DNA of 6,192 nt from a bacterium (GTDB lineage Bacteria > AUK180 > JAQVHJ01): positions 1 through 6,192 of the forward strand of contig JAQVHJ010000152.1 of the NCBI GenBank assembly GCA_028696285.1, read 5' to 3'. The position numbers and the translations under genes are program-made. The notes beneath the pieces were generated by a model. That model made no database searches. It saw nothing but the letters and a program-made list of their open reading frames with translations, and was not told where the DNA came from. The stretch's first letter is position 1, and each line of letters begins with the position of its first letter. This document shows positions 1 through 5,918 of the stretch, one piece after another.

Positions 1-1749
1 GATACGGAGGTAGGTATAAATATATCTATTAAGGACAGTGAAGGTAATCCGATTGATTCATCGTTCAGCGGATCAGTTGAATTGAGTCTTGAACCGGTAT
101 TGCCGTTTGACCAGGTTTACAGTCACTCTTTCGAAAGTCAAGTTCCTACAGTAAGCTCATTACAGAAGAACAAACAAACTGAAAAATTAGAGATTACCTT
201 ACAGATTGAAGAAGGGAAGATAAAAGACTTGTCAGAATATTCGATAAAGGTTAATGATCATTTAGCCAATGCTAATTTATCTGTAGAAATTATATTAATA
301 AAAGGTTATGAAAAGATTATTCTTGAAAAAATAACAGTTCCACTATGGCTTAACACGGATGGTGATCATTTACCGGATCTATGGGAACAGTATCAAATAG
401 TTGAACTCAGAAATCGAGGGTTTGACAAAAGATTTACATCAACACTTACAGTTAAATTAAGAAGGAATGACGGGAGTTTTGAAGATTTGGAAATCTGGCA
501 TCCTGTTTATATTTATGATAGTTGGGATTTTGAACCGGTAAGGAATATATATAAACCCGAGGATCATGAAGACGGATGGATTAAGGATAAAGGAGACGGA
601 TTAAGAGCTATTGATGAATACAGGGGATTTTCCGTAAAGGATACTAAAACATTGACGGGGATACTAAACTGTTATGAAATTGAAAAGTTTGTGGTTTGGG
701 GAAGTTCTGTAATAATTGACGGTACATCATATACCCCCGAAAACATATTTCTTGAGAGAACAAGTATAAATGGATTTCAATCACCGCTTTCAACCATTGA
801 AGAAAATCTTCAGATAAAATATATATATTTGAATCATTTTCCTTCTGAAACAGTGGTTCAAATGGCATATCCATATTTAGGAAAAATTGAATCAACAGAA
901 GAGGATATAAATAAGACATTTCAAAGGTTTGCCCAGAGACATATTATTAATTTAAAAAGATATCGAGATGAAGATTCAGAACATATAAACAAGTACAATA
1001 GTATGGGTAAACCTGTTGCTTTAAATCGAGGATTAATATTTAAGTTTAGTTATAAAGAAACAAATAAAATATGGATTGTTGGGCATTTTGAATATATGCT
1101 ATTATCAGAAGAAACATATTTACCGGATAAAAATAATGTTTTAGTTAAAGAAAAAGGTACTATTTCAGGTTTATCAAGACATGAAACGATTAATTCCGAA
1201 TGTTATAATGCAATTGTATATCTTGGTTCAATAATAAATAAAGACAAAGAATTTTCCGAAGAAAAATCTTCATCGAATAATAATTCTTTTAAGTATTTCC
1301 GATATAATATGATGCCATCTTTTGTTAAAAGTTCAAAAGATTCAATTATATATGGAACAACTTATAGGGAGAAATATTTAAAAGATAATTATGGAAATCC
1401 TTTGGAAAAGTATTTTTTTGTCTGTCCATTTACAGAAACAAGGATTTGGTATAATCCCCGAAAGTGGAATTCAGAATTAACAAATTCAGTTAACGCAGGT
1501 GAACAAACATTAGAAAAGGTTTTTCTACGAATAGACGAGGATGTTTATAGAACTTGTCTACATGAATTAGGACATAATTATAGTTTGAAACATCCAGAAG
1601 ACAGCTATTATTTAGGGATAATAAATAATTCAAATATTACTAATAAGGAAAATTATTATACTCCGATGCATCCGTCTGACACAGTTTATTGTGGCGCATT
1701 TTTTCAGGAGTATAAAATAATAAAGATGAAATTTAATTGGATTGATTAA
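1..1749 (+). CDS. A1: 3' part of a large secreted-type protein with a C-terminal metzincin-like zinc-protease motif (5' partial)
   Basis: The frame is open from base 1, so the start lies upstream; 582 residues are visible (numbered from base 1). Residues 1-115 look like beta-sandwich/Ig-type strands. Residues 118-129 read NTDGDHLPDLWE, close to the calcium-loop motif DTDGDGLPDxWE common in bacterial surface proteins. A second acidic motif follows, with GDGL at 198-201 and DEYRGF at 205-210; I recognise this from secreted putative metalloproteases. At 521-531 comes HELGHNYSLKH, an HExxHxxxxxH zinc site with Glu522 as the expected catalytic base. Met556, in TPMHP, is a candidate Met-turn. Together these indicate a metzincin-like endopeptidase (family knowledge plus inference). 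Ser528 stands where metzincins usually have Gly. The middle (about 215-500) is very AT-rich and unrecognised. The stop is 11 bp before B1, implying co-transcription. An extracellular location is inferred; the N-terminus is outside the window. Confidence 0.82.
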   Translation, partial: DTEVGINISIKDSEGNPIDSSFSGSVELSLEPVLPFDQVYSHSFESQVPTVSSLQKNKQTEKLEITLQIEEGKIKDLSEYSIKVNDHLANANLSVEIILIKGYEKIILEKITVPLWLNTDGDHLPDLWEQYQIVELRNRGFDKRFTSTLTVKLRRNDGSFEDLEIWHPVYIYDSWDFEPVRNIYKPEDHEDGWIKDKGDGLRAIDEYRGFSVKDTKTLTGILNCYEIEKFVVWGSSVIIDGTSYTPENIFLERTSINGFQSPLSTIEENLQIKYIYLNHFPSETVVQMAYPYLGKIESTEEDINKTFQRFAQRHIINLKRYRDEDSEHINKYNSMGKPVALNRGLIFKFSYKETNKIWIVGHFEYMLLSEETYLPDKNNVLVKEKGTISGLSRHETINSECYNAIVYLGSIINKDKEFSEEKSSSNNNSFKYFRYNMMPSFVKSSKDSIIYGTTYREKYLKDNYGNPLEKYFFVCPFTETRIWYNPRKWNSELTNSVNAGEQTLEKVFLRIDEDVYRTCLHELGHNYSLKHPEDSYYLGIINNSNITNKENYYTPMHPSDTVYCGAFFQEYKIIKMKFNWID

Positions 1750-1750
1750 T

Positions 1751-1755
1751 GGAGG
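1751..1755 (+). promoter_or_regulatory. Ribosome binding site of B1
   Basis: GGAGG lies 5 bases before ATG 1761. It decides the start: the frame is also open from ATG 1749, which overlaps the A1 stop, but that codon has no upstream Shine-Dalgarno. Starting at 1761 gives an immediate Lys-Lys plus hydrophobic signal peptide. Confidence 0.85.
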
Positions 1756-1760
1756 ATAAA

Positions 1761-2669
1761 ATGAAAAAGCTAATTACTCTTTTGGGTTTTTTGATTCTGT
1801 CTATTTTAACATTTTCTAATGAAATGAACTTTCCGGTTCCACGAAAAGAGTTCTTTTCAATTAAGGTACATCCTACAAAGAAATACTTTATATCTAATCA
1901 TGAAGATGTGTTCTTAACATGGAGGATATCCCTTATTGAAAGCTATAATTTTGAATATAATGATTGTTTTAATATGTTTCCTATCGATTCATCGTATAGA
2001 TATTCAAAATATGATATATTTAAGAATGGTAATAATTCTCCTATTGAATTCAAAGAACAAAACGGTGGTTCTAAATATAAAATCTTCATAGTATTAAATA
2101 AAATGAATAAATCTTTTGAAGGAATTTCAGATTTGCTCGAGTATAATATTTATGAGGAAGTTAATGGAAAACGTATTTATTATGAAGGAGATTATATCGT
2201 TAACATTGAACATCCTTTAGGAAAAAATGTTAATGGTTACCATGAAATGTTTGATAAAATAATAGTTGAAAATATTAGATTCAAAATAATCAACTCAAAC
2301 GAATGTCTTTCTTCTAAACTCATTTTCGAACCGCATAAATGGAATTCGCAATGGCGTGAATCTGATCCGGAGGGTTATGTAAATTGTTATATCGGCAATC
2401 TTGAATCGGGAACGGTTGAAGATATTATTCAGGATGAGATTTGGTTTAACGGGAACCTGAAGCCGGAGTCGGTTGAGATCAAGAATCATCATGCAGGATT
2501 TGAAGGGAAGGTAATGCATCTGAAGTTCAAGATGAAGGACGTAATAAAACTGATTAATTTAAGTGATCCGTACGGCATTCCGAACAATGTTAATGTGCAG
2601 GCAAAACTACAAAACGGAAAAATCCTGAATGCTGAGACAAATGTTGAGATAATATATCCGGAGAAATAA
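1761..2669 (+). CDS. B1: exported partner protein, variable N-terminal region plus conserved EPHKWN C-terminal domain
   Basis: 302 residues from ATG 1761. Residues 1-20 form a Sec signal peptide (MKK, then LITLLGFLILSILTF, with a likely cut near Ser19), so the product should leave the cytoplasm. Residues 20-185 are AT-rich and unrecognised; the strand-rich start (residues FFSIKV and FLTWRISL) suggests a beta-sandwich. From about residue 186 a second domain begins with FEPHKWN (Glu190), then DPEG, a CYIGN strand, VEDI, FNG and FEGKVMHLKFK. The same domain ends B2. It resembles a widespread C-terminal domain of bacterial secreted proteins with WVTxYIELPEG, VxDID, LNG and LMVKFDR blocks, which I recognise by pattern only. 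G+C jumps from about 26% (2041-2220) to 43% (2341-2520) at the junction. B1 directly follows A1, as B2 follows A2, so it probably serves the A1 protein. Inhibitor, immunity or co-secreted partner roles are all inference. Confidence 0.85.
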   Translation: MKKLITLLGFLILSILTFSNEMNFPVPRKEFFSIKVHPTKKYFISNHEDVFLTWRISLIESYNFEYNDCFNMFPIDSSYRYSKYDIFKNGNNSPIEFKEQNGGSKYKIFIVLNKMNKSFEGISDLLEYNIYEEVNGKRIYYEGDYIVNIEHPLGKNVNGYHEMFDKIIVENIRFKIINSNECLSSKLIFEPHKWNSQWRESDPEGYVNCYIGNLESGTVEDIIQDEIWFNGNLKPESVEIKNHHAGFEGKVMHLKFKMKDVIKLINLSDPYGIPNNVNVQAKLQNGKILNAETNVEIIYPEK

Positions 2670-2695
2670 AGGTGCCGGACTCAACTATTTAACAG

Positions 2696-2797
2696 AGCTT
2701 CGCATTGAAAAAGTAAGATTTGAGATTGAAAATTATAGCTTCGCATTTAAGATTGAAGATTGTAAATTGAAAATTGAAAATTATGAATATAGAATTA
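2696..2797. repeat. Degenerate repeats: two 41-48 bp units and a heptamer array
   Basis: AGCTTCGCATT occurs at 2696-2706 and 2737-2747. Each copy leads into similar GATTGAAAATTAT-rich sequence, which gives a tandem duplication of unequal units (2696-2736 and 2737-2784). From 2749 the sequence falls into 7-base steps: AAGATTG, AAGATTG, TAAATTG, AAAATTG, AAAATTA, TGAATAT, AGAATTA. No open frame of note crosses it. Function unknown; slippage or non-coding drift is possible. Confidence 0.6.
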
Positions 2798-2817
2798 ATT
2801 CGTGTGGTGCGGGTGTT

Positions 2818-2957
2818 TATAGCGGTTGATACTTGACAATCAAACGAATATAATTATCATTGCAGAGGAAATCTAAGAAGGATAATATTAGTCATTGCGA
2901 GAGGAGTTTGAAGAACTCCTCGTGGCAATCCATAATCGTGATCTGTCAACCGTTATA
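2818..2957. repeat. Inner inverted repeat pair TATARCGGTTGAYA
   Basis: TATAGCGGTTGATA (2818-2831) matches the reverse complement of TGTCAACCGTTATA (2944-2957) at 12 of 14 positions. The pair encloses the CATTGCGA hairpin and lies inside the outer GGTGCC pair, so the spacer has at least three nested inverted repeats. Confidence 0.5.
2891..2930. repeat. CATTGCGA-family hairpin repeat, copy 1
   Basis: The inner stem GAGGAGTT (2901-2908) pairs perfectly with AACTCCTC (2914-2921) around a 5-base loop. An outer stem ATTGC (2894-2898) pairs with GCAAT (2925-2929). The sequence fits the dispersed intergenic repeat with a GTCATTGCGAG...GGCAATC frame seen in many bacterial genomes (from memory). It has no directly adjoining T-run (a T-rich stretch starts about 30 bases later), so it is not a classical terminator, though it may stabilise or end the A1-B1 transcript. 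Confidence 0.7.
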
Positions 2958-3001
2958 GATTTGTTTTTTGTGTCTGGCACCGTAAATTAATATTTTATTT
3001 A

Positions 3002-3030
3002 TTGACAAAATTGATTTGTGGGATTATAAT
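3002..3030 (+). promoter_or_regulatory. Consensus sigma70-type promoter of A2
   Basis: TTGACA (3002-3007), a 17-base spacer and TATAAT (3025-3030) form an exact match to the consensus with optimal spacing. Transcription would start near 3037, leaving a leader of about 27 bases before ATG 3064. The identical arrangement precedes A3, and similarity between the two loci begins essentially at the -35 box. Confidence 0.75.
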
Positions 3031-3337
3031 ACTTATATAGATAATTATAATCGGGAACGGTTCATGAATCGAGTAATAGATGAACAATATTTAATAAACG
3101 CATGGGCATCTAAACGGCCATCCGTCTTAATTGAAGATATCCCGATGCCTGCTTACACGATAAGTTCCTGGAATTCTTCCGAGTACAGGTATGCTTTGGA
3201 TGATTTTAGCAATATTTATTATATCGAACTTTACAGGACACCTGGAACTGCGATAAAGACACGGTTATATTACGGGTCATTTAATGATTTGGAGAATAAG
3301 GAAGAGCTTGCGCAGTTTAATTTCTTTTCCGCTGCTG
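3002..3337 (+). repeat. Duplicated promoter + N-terminal module, copy 1
   Basis: This aligns without gaps to 5857-6192. By hand count there are about 30 differences in 336 bases (about 91% identity). The differences are clustered: two blocks of about 59 identical bases flank a divergent stretch at about 3145-3212 that holds 17 of them. The second copy is cut by the window end, so the full length is unknown. Confidence 0.95.
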
Positions 3338-4623
3338 ATATAGAAGCAGATGCAAACGGAGATATCTGGATTGCATATCAGAACAGGATAATGCAGACCA
3401 AAGGAGGAATTACAGACAGGATAGACCTGAAGAAGAAGGAGATTCAACAAGGAGAAATTCCTAAAATTATGGTTAAAAGTATCGATTTTCTAAATAATCA
3501 TAAGATGTGGGATTTTGATGTTGAATGGTCTTTAACCAATCATTACCCGATAGAAGATGAATATATAAATGACATTAATAATCCTGCTAATAATAGGAAT
3601 AATCCAGTTGCCCTTACAAAAAATACACCATTAAAGATTAAGGTTCAATTTCAATTAGCAGGAGAGTTAAATAATATTGATCTATCAAAAGAAATTTATA
3701 TTAAAATCGATTGTGTTGATGGAATTGAATTTGACCCTATAAAAACCACTATTGATACAGCTATTAATAGTAAAATAGAATTCACAAGTAAGACAAATTT
3801 ACCTGATTATGTTTATTTATATCCAGATAATGATGAAAATAAAAAATTTGAATTATATTTTAAGTATTGTTTTCATGCTGAATTTAAAAAGTTAATAAAT
3901 AATGAAAGAAAAGAACAAATTATATTTTTATTATATGATAAACCGTTATATAATCAAACAATTGAATTTCCTGAAAATTTTGATTCAGATTCATGGACTT
4001 CAAAACCAGTATTTCCATCTTCTTCTGATATTAAATATCTTTTAAATGATAAAATGATAGAATTAAGTTGCAAATATTCACAGAAATTTAATGATTCTCA
4101 TGATATTATTAATTCTATATTTTCAAAATTTACATTAGATAATTTTATATATTCCTTTCCTTATCATCCTTATGAATGCAAGGATTTCTTAATAGAAAAG
4201 AAAGGCTCTTGTGGAGAATTTTCAGAGACTTTGAAAGTCCTAATAGAATTACAAGGAATTAATGTTTTTAGAATTGCTATGTTTGCTTATAAAAATTCAG
4301 AAGAATATAATTTTTACGATTATAAATGGATAAGAGATATTTATCAGACAATAAAGATTGAAGGAGTTAATAATTCAAATAAAACATGGCGATTTTATGA
4401 TCATGGATTTATAATATTTGAAAAAACCGCATATGATCCATCTTTTACTTTTTCATTAAGTGGATTAAATTATTCAATTATTCCTCTATATGAAAATTCA
4501 ATTATGGAATATTTGGATGAGGCATTTTATGTCTATTTTAAACCATGGTGGTTTTGGATTCATTTAGATCCAGCAAAGAATAATCAAAATAGCTTCGATT
4601 CAGCAATATTAATTGAAAATTAG
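3064..4623 (+). CDS. A2: conserved N-terminal module fused to a transglutaminase-like cysteine-enzyme domain
   Basis: 519 residues from ATG 3064. That start lies 62 bases after the promoter -35 in both A2 and A3, with a weak GGGAACGG (AGGAAAGG in A3) just upstream. The frame is also open back to 2986, including TTG 3016, but those codons lie in or at the promoter. Residues 1-120 form the module shared with A3; the SAADIEADANGDIWIAYQN stretch resembles a beta-propeller blade. Residues about 125-300 are strand-rich and AT-rich. At 381-385, GSCGEF places Cys383 like the nucleophile of transglutaminase-core enzymes. His447 (YDHGF) and Asp458 (YDPSF) supply the other two triad members in the right order. 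The reaction could be proteolysis, transamidation or crosslinking. No signal peptide is visible, unlike the downstream partner B2, 8 bp away. G+C falls from about 37% (3061-3240) to 20% (3841-4020) inside the gene. Confidence 0.85.
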   Translation: MNRVIDEQYLINAWASKRPSVLIEDIPMPAYTISSWNSSEYRYALDDFSNIYYIELYRTPGTAIKTRLYYGSFNDLENKEELAQFNFFSAADIEADANGDIWIAYQNRIMQTKGGITDRIDLKKKEIQQGEIPKIMVKSIDFLNNHKMWDFDVEWSLTNHYPIEDEYINDINNPANNRNNPVALTKNTPLKIKVQFQLAGELNNIDLSKEIYIKIDCVDGIEFDPIKTTIDTAINSKIEFTSKTNLPDYVYLYPDNDENKKFELYFKYCFHAEFKKLINNERKEQIIFLLYDKPLYNQTIEFPENFDSDSWTSKPVFPSSSDIKYLLNDKMIELSCKYSQKFNDSHDIINSIFSKFTLDNFIYSFPYHPYECKDFLIEKKGSCGEFSETLKVLIELQGINVFRIAMFAYKNSEEYNFYDYKWIRDIYQTIKIEGVNNSNKTWRFYDHGFIIFEKTAYDPSFTFSLSGLNYSIIPLYENSIMEYLDEAFYVYFKPWWFWIHLDPAKNNQNSFDSAILIEN

Positions 4624-4626
4624 GAG
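4622..4626 (+). promoter_or_regulatory. Ribosome binding site of B2 overlapping the A2 stop
   Basis: AGGAG begins inside the TAG stop of A2 and lies 5 bases before ATG 4632. This suggests translational coupling of the A2-B2 pair, matching the A1-B1 arrangement. Confidence 0.8.
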
Positions 4627-4631
4627 AGAAA

Positions 4632-5309
4632 ATGAAAAATAATTATTATTCATCAGTTATAATTTTAATCTTATTATTTTTTAAAATATTTTCTTTTTGT
4701 GAAATATTTTTACCTCAATACATTTTAGAAAACAATAGTTTATTAAAATCACCTGTATCATCATCTTTTTCTCAATGGATTATTGAAAATAATGAAAATG
4801 CTGAATTTTATCCCGGTGAATTTTATTATAAATTTAATTTAAAAGAATTAAACATTAAAAGTGGAATAGGATTTATAAAAATTAAATATTTTTCGAAAAA
4901 AGAAGCAGAAGAAAGTATTTTAAATTATAAAAAATCTTCAAGTGTTTTAATATATCCTCCTGTACATGGAAGTTTTACCGGAATAAAAATTGGAAACAAA
5001 AATTACGTGCAAGGATTTGGCATAAAAAAAATAAATGAGAATCAAGGCAATATACCATCTATTAATTATTATAAAAATAATGAATATTTTATAGAAAATT
5101 GCTCAACATGTTCATATCATATAGGATTATATGTAATAATGGAAGATGGTTGGGTATTTGAAGTTTATCAAACATTTATAAATTATAAATCATATATGGG
5201 AAAATTAGATCCAGAGTTACTTGAATATCTCGCAGATAAGTGTGTAGAGGTGTATTATGCGAAGAAGTGCGAGATTAAGATAGAACCGCATAAGTGGAAT
5301 TTGAACTGA
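4632..5309 (+). CDS. B2: exported partner protein of A2, truncated by an in-frame TGA
   Basis: 225 residues to the TGA at 5307-5309. Residues 1-23 form a signal peptide (MKNNYYSS, then VIILILLFFKIFSF); Cys23 lies near the expected cut, but FSFC is not a proper lipobox. Residues 24-205 share no visible similarity with B1 and are unrecognised. A CxxC (CSTC) occurs in the AT-rich part, and further Cys residues follow in DKCVEVYYAKKC. G+C is about 22% at 4801-4980 and rises after about 5225. EPHKWN begins at residue 218, as at residue 190 in B1, but the frame stops two codons after it. The TGA stands where B1 has the Trp of WNSQW. The rest of the domain continues in the same frame to 5624, so the intact ancestor had 330 codons. 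A partner, inhibitor or immunity role for the A2 enzyme is inferred from position only. Confidence 0.8.
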   Translation: MKNNYYSSVIILILLFFKIFSFCEIFLPQYILENNSLLKSPVSSSFSQWIIENNENAEFYPGEFYYKFNLKELNIKSGIGFIKIKYFSKKEAEESILNYKKSSSVLIYPPVHGSFTGIKIGNKNYVQGFGIKKINENQGNIPSINYYKNNEYFIENCSTCSYHIGLYVIMEDGWVFEVYQTFINYKSYMGKLDPELLEYLADKCVEVYYAKKCEIKIEPHKWNLN

Positions 5310-5624
5310 TCTGAAGATAATGCAGATCCGGAAGGTTTGATCAATGTCTGGATCGGGAATATTGAAGAAGGTATTTCTGTTGAGGATATTGATTTGAGAA
5401 CTGTTATTTTAAACGGTAAAGTTCCGGTATTTAAGAATGTCGGGTATGAGAAGAATGAAAATTTCCAGGGTAAGGTTCTGCATATGCAGTTCAAGAAGAA
5501 GGAATCTCTCGAAACAATATTTTTTCCACAGAAAGGAGAGACGCGCGAGATCTGCATAGAAGGCAAGTTAAAGAGTGGAGAAAACTTCATTGGACGAACA
5601 GAGATAGAGATAATTGGTAAATAA
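5310..5624 (+). pseudogene. Downstream remnant of B2: rest of the EPHKWN C-terminal domain
   Basis: This stretch is in frame with 4632-5309 and directly follows the TGA. It reads SEDNADPEGLINVWIGN, then SVEDID, LNG, FQGKVLHMQFKKK and a final EIEIIGK before TAA. Each block has a counterpart in order in B1 (DPEG, CYIGN, VEDI, FNG, FEGKVMHLKFK, NVEII). A TTG at 5337 could be called as a start, but it would cut off the first conserved block and has no well-spaced ribosome site. I read it as the second part of one gene broken by a single TGG-to-TGA change, or by a sequence error. Readthrough is possible but unsupported. Confidence 0.8.
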
Positions 5625-5627
5625 CAT

Positions 5628-5654
5628 GGTTCCAGACACAAAAAAACAACTTCT
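5628..5654. repeat. GGTTCCAGACACAAAAAA motif after the B2 stop
   Basis: This matches the reverse complement of about 2957-2981 over some 25 bases, with one extra A and few mismatches. It sits a few bases after the B2 stop, just as GGTGCCGGAC sits right after the B1 stop. Confidence 0.55.
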
Positions 5655-5659
5655 AAATA

Positions 5660-5694
5660 GTAAAATGTAACTGGTAAACTGTAAACTGAAACCT
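5660..5694. repeat. Heptamer array, five units
   Basis: The units are GTAAAAT, GTAACTG, GTAAACT, GTAAACT and GAAACCT, each exactly seven bases. The period is the same as the array in the first spacer, although the sequence differs. Confidence 0.65.
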
Positions 5695-5700
5695 GTTGAG

Positions 5701-5759
5701 ATTGCTTCGTTGTTAACTTCGTTTAGCTCCTTCGCTTCGTTCTGGACAAGCAACGCAAT
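5701..5759. repeat. CATTGCGA-family repeat, copy 2, opposite orientation
   Basis: ATTGC (5701-5705) pairs with GCAAT (5755-5759), and GTTG (5709-5712) with CAAC (5751-5754), giving a stem with a 3-base bulge. The long loop holds four CTTCG motifs (5705, 5717, 5730, 5735). Read on the - strand it begins CATTGCG, contains several CGAAG motifs and ends GAAGCAATC, typical of this dispersed family. Confidence 0.6.
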
Positions 5760-5795
5760 GATGAATGTTGTTATTTGGTTTGAAGACGATATAAT

Positions 5796-5830
5796 GTCAT
5801 CGCGAAGGAACGAAGTGACTGCGGCGATCT
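5796..5830. repeat. CATTGCGA-family repeat, copy 3
   Basis: GTCATCGCGAAGG...GGCGATCT has the frame of copy 1. The outer stem is ATCGC (5799-5803) with GCGAT (5824-5828), where copy 1 has ATTGC with GCAAT: both sides changed and pairing is kept. The interior ACGAAGTGAC is typical of the family. No T-run follows. Confidence 0.65.
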
Positions 5831-5856
5831 AAAATTAAAATTATAGATTTTAGTTA

Positions 5857-5885
5857 TTGACAAAATTGATTTGAAGGATTATAAT
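5857..5885 (+). promoter_or_regulatory. Consensus sigma70-type promoter of A3
   Basis: TTGACA (5857-5862), 17 bases, TATAAT (5880-5885), an exact consensus. Both boxes and the spacing are conserved with the A2 copy although two spacer bases differ, which supports function. Confidence 0.75.
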
Positions 5886-5918
5886 ACTTATATGGATAAT
5901 TATAATCAGGAAAGGTTC

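Larger units (their letters stand above)
2671..2981. repeat. Spacer bounded by inverted GGTGCCRGAC motifs
   Basis: GGTGCCGGAC (2671-2680) begins right after the B1 stop. Its near-exact reverse complement, GTCTGGCACC (2972-2981), ends just before the A2 promoter. A third copy, GGTTCCAGAC (5628-5637), follows the B2 stop in the same relation as the first. The 3' copy and the third copy also share the adjoining ACACAAAAAACAA on opposite strands. GGTGCC...GGCACC motifs are reminiscent of REP/RAYT-type palindromes (inference). The boundaries could define a small non-autonomous element covering the whole 311-bp spacer, but no clear target duplication is visible. Confidence 0.5.

Noticed and set aside
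352..387. Dockerin or EF-hand domain in A1
   Set aside because: Only one clear DxDGD-type loop plus one distant acidic motif are present, without the paired helices of a dockerin; it fits the single DGD-LPD-WE surface-protein motif better.
82..1749. Separate gene starting at TTG 82
   Set aside because: The frame is open without interruption from base 1 and no ribosome site precedes 82, so this is the body of a gene entering from upstream.
1749..1763. ATG 1749 as the B1 start
   Set aside because: It has no Shine-Dalgarno of its own; GGAGG at 1751-1755 is correctly placed for ATG 1761, which begins directly with the signal peptide.
2833..2853. Second promoter, TTGACA at 2833 and TATAAT at 2849
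   Set aside because: The spacer is only about 10 bases, far too short, and nothing coding follows directly.
2891..2970. Intrinsic terminator for the A1-B1 operon
   Set aside because: The hairpin is good, but the nearest T-rich run starts about 30 bases after it, so a standard terminator cannot be called.
3016..3018. TTG 3016 as the A2 start
   Set aside because: It lies between the -35 and -10 boxes of a perfect promoter, so it would be upstream of the transcript.
5307..5309. TGA as a sense codon for Trp in this organism
   Set aside because: All Trp codons in the intact frames are TGG (11 in A2 alone). In a genome this AT-rich, a reassigned TGA would appear many times; it appears once.
5705..5740. 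CTTCG repeats as a CRISPR or iteron array
   Set aside because: Units are five bases, irregularly spaced and without spacers; they fit the interior of the dispersed CATTGCGA repeat.
5255..5753. Minus-strand reading frames over the B2 end and spacer (also 644-919 and 2295-2519)
   Set aside because: They are antisense to conserved coding sequence or to repeats, lack ribosome sites, and encode no recognisable motif.
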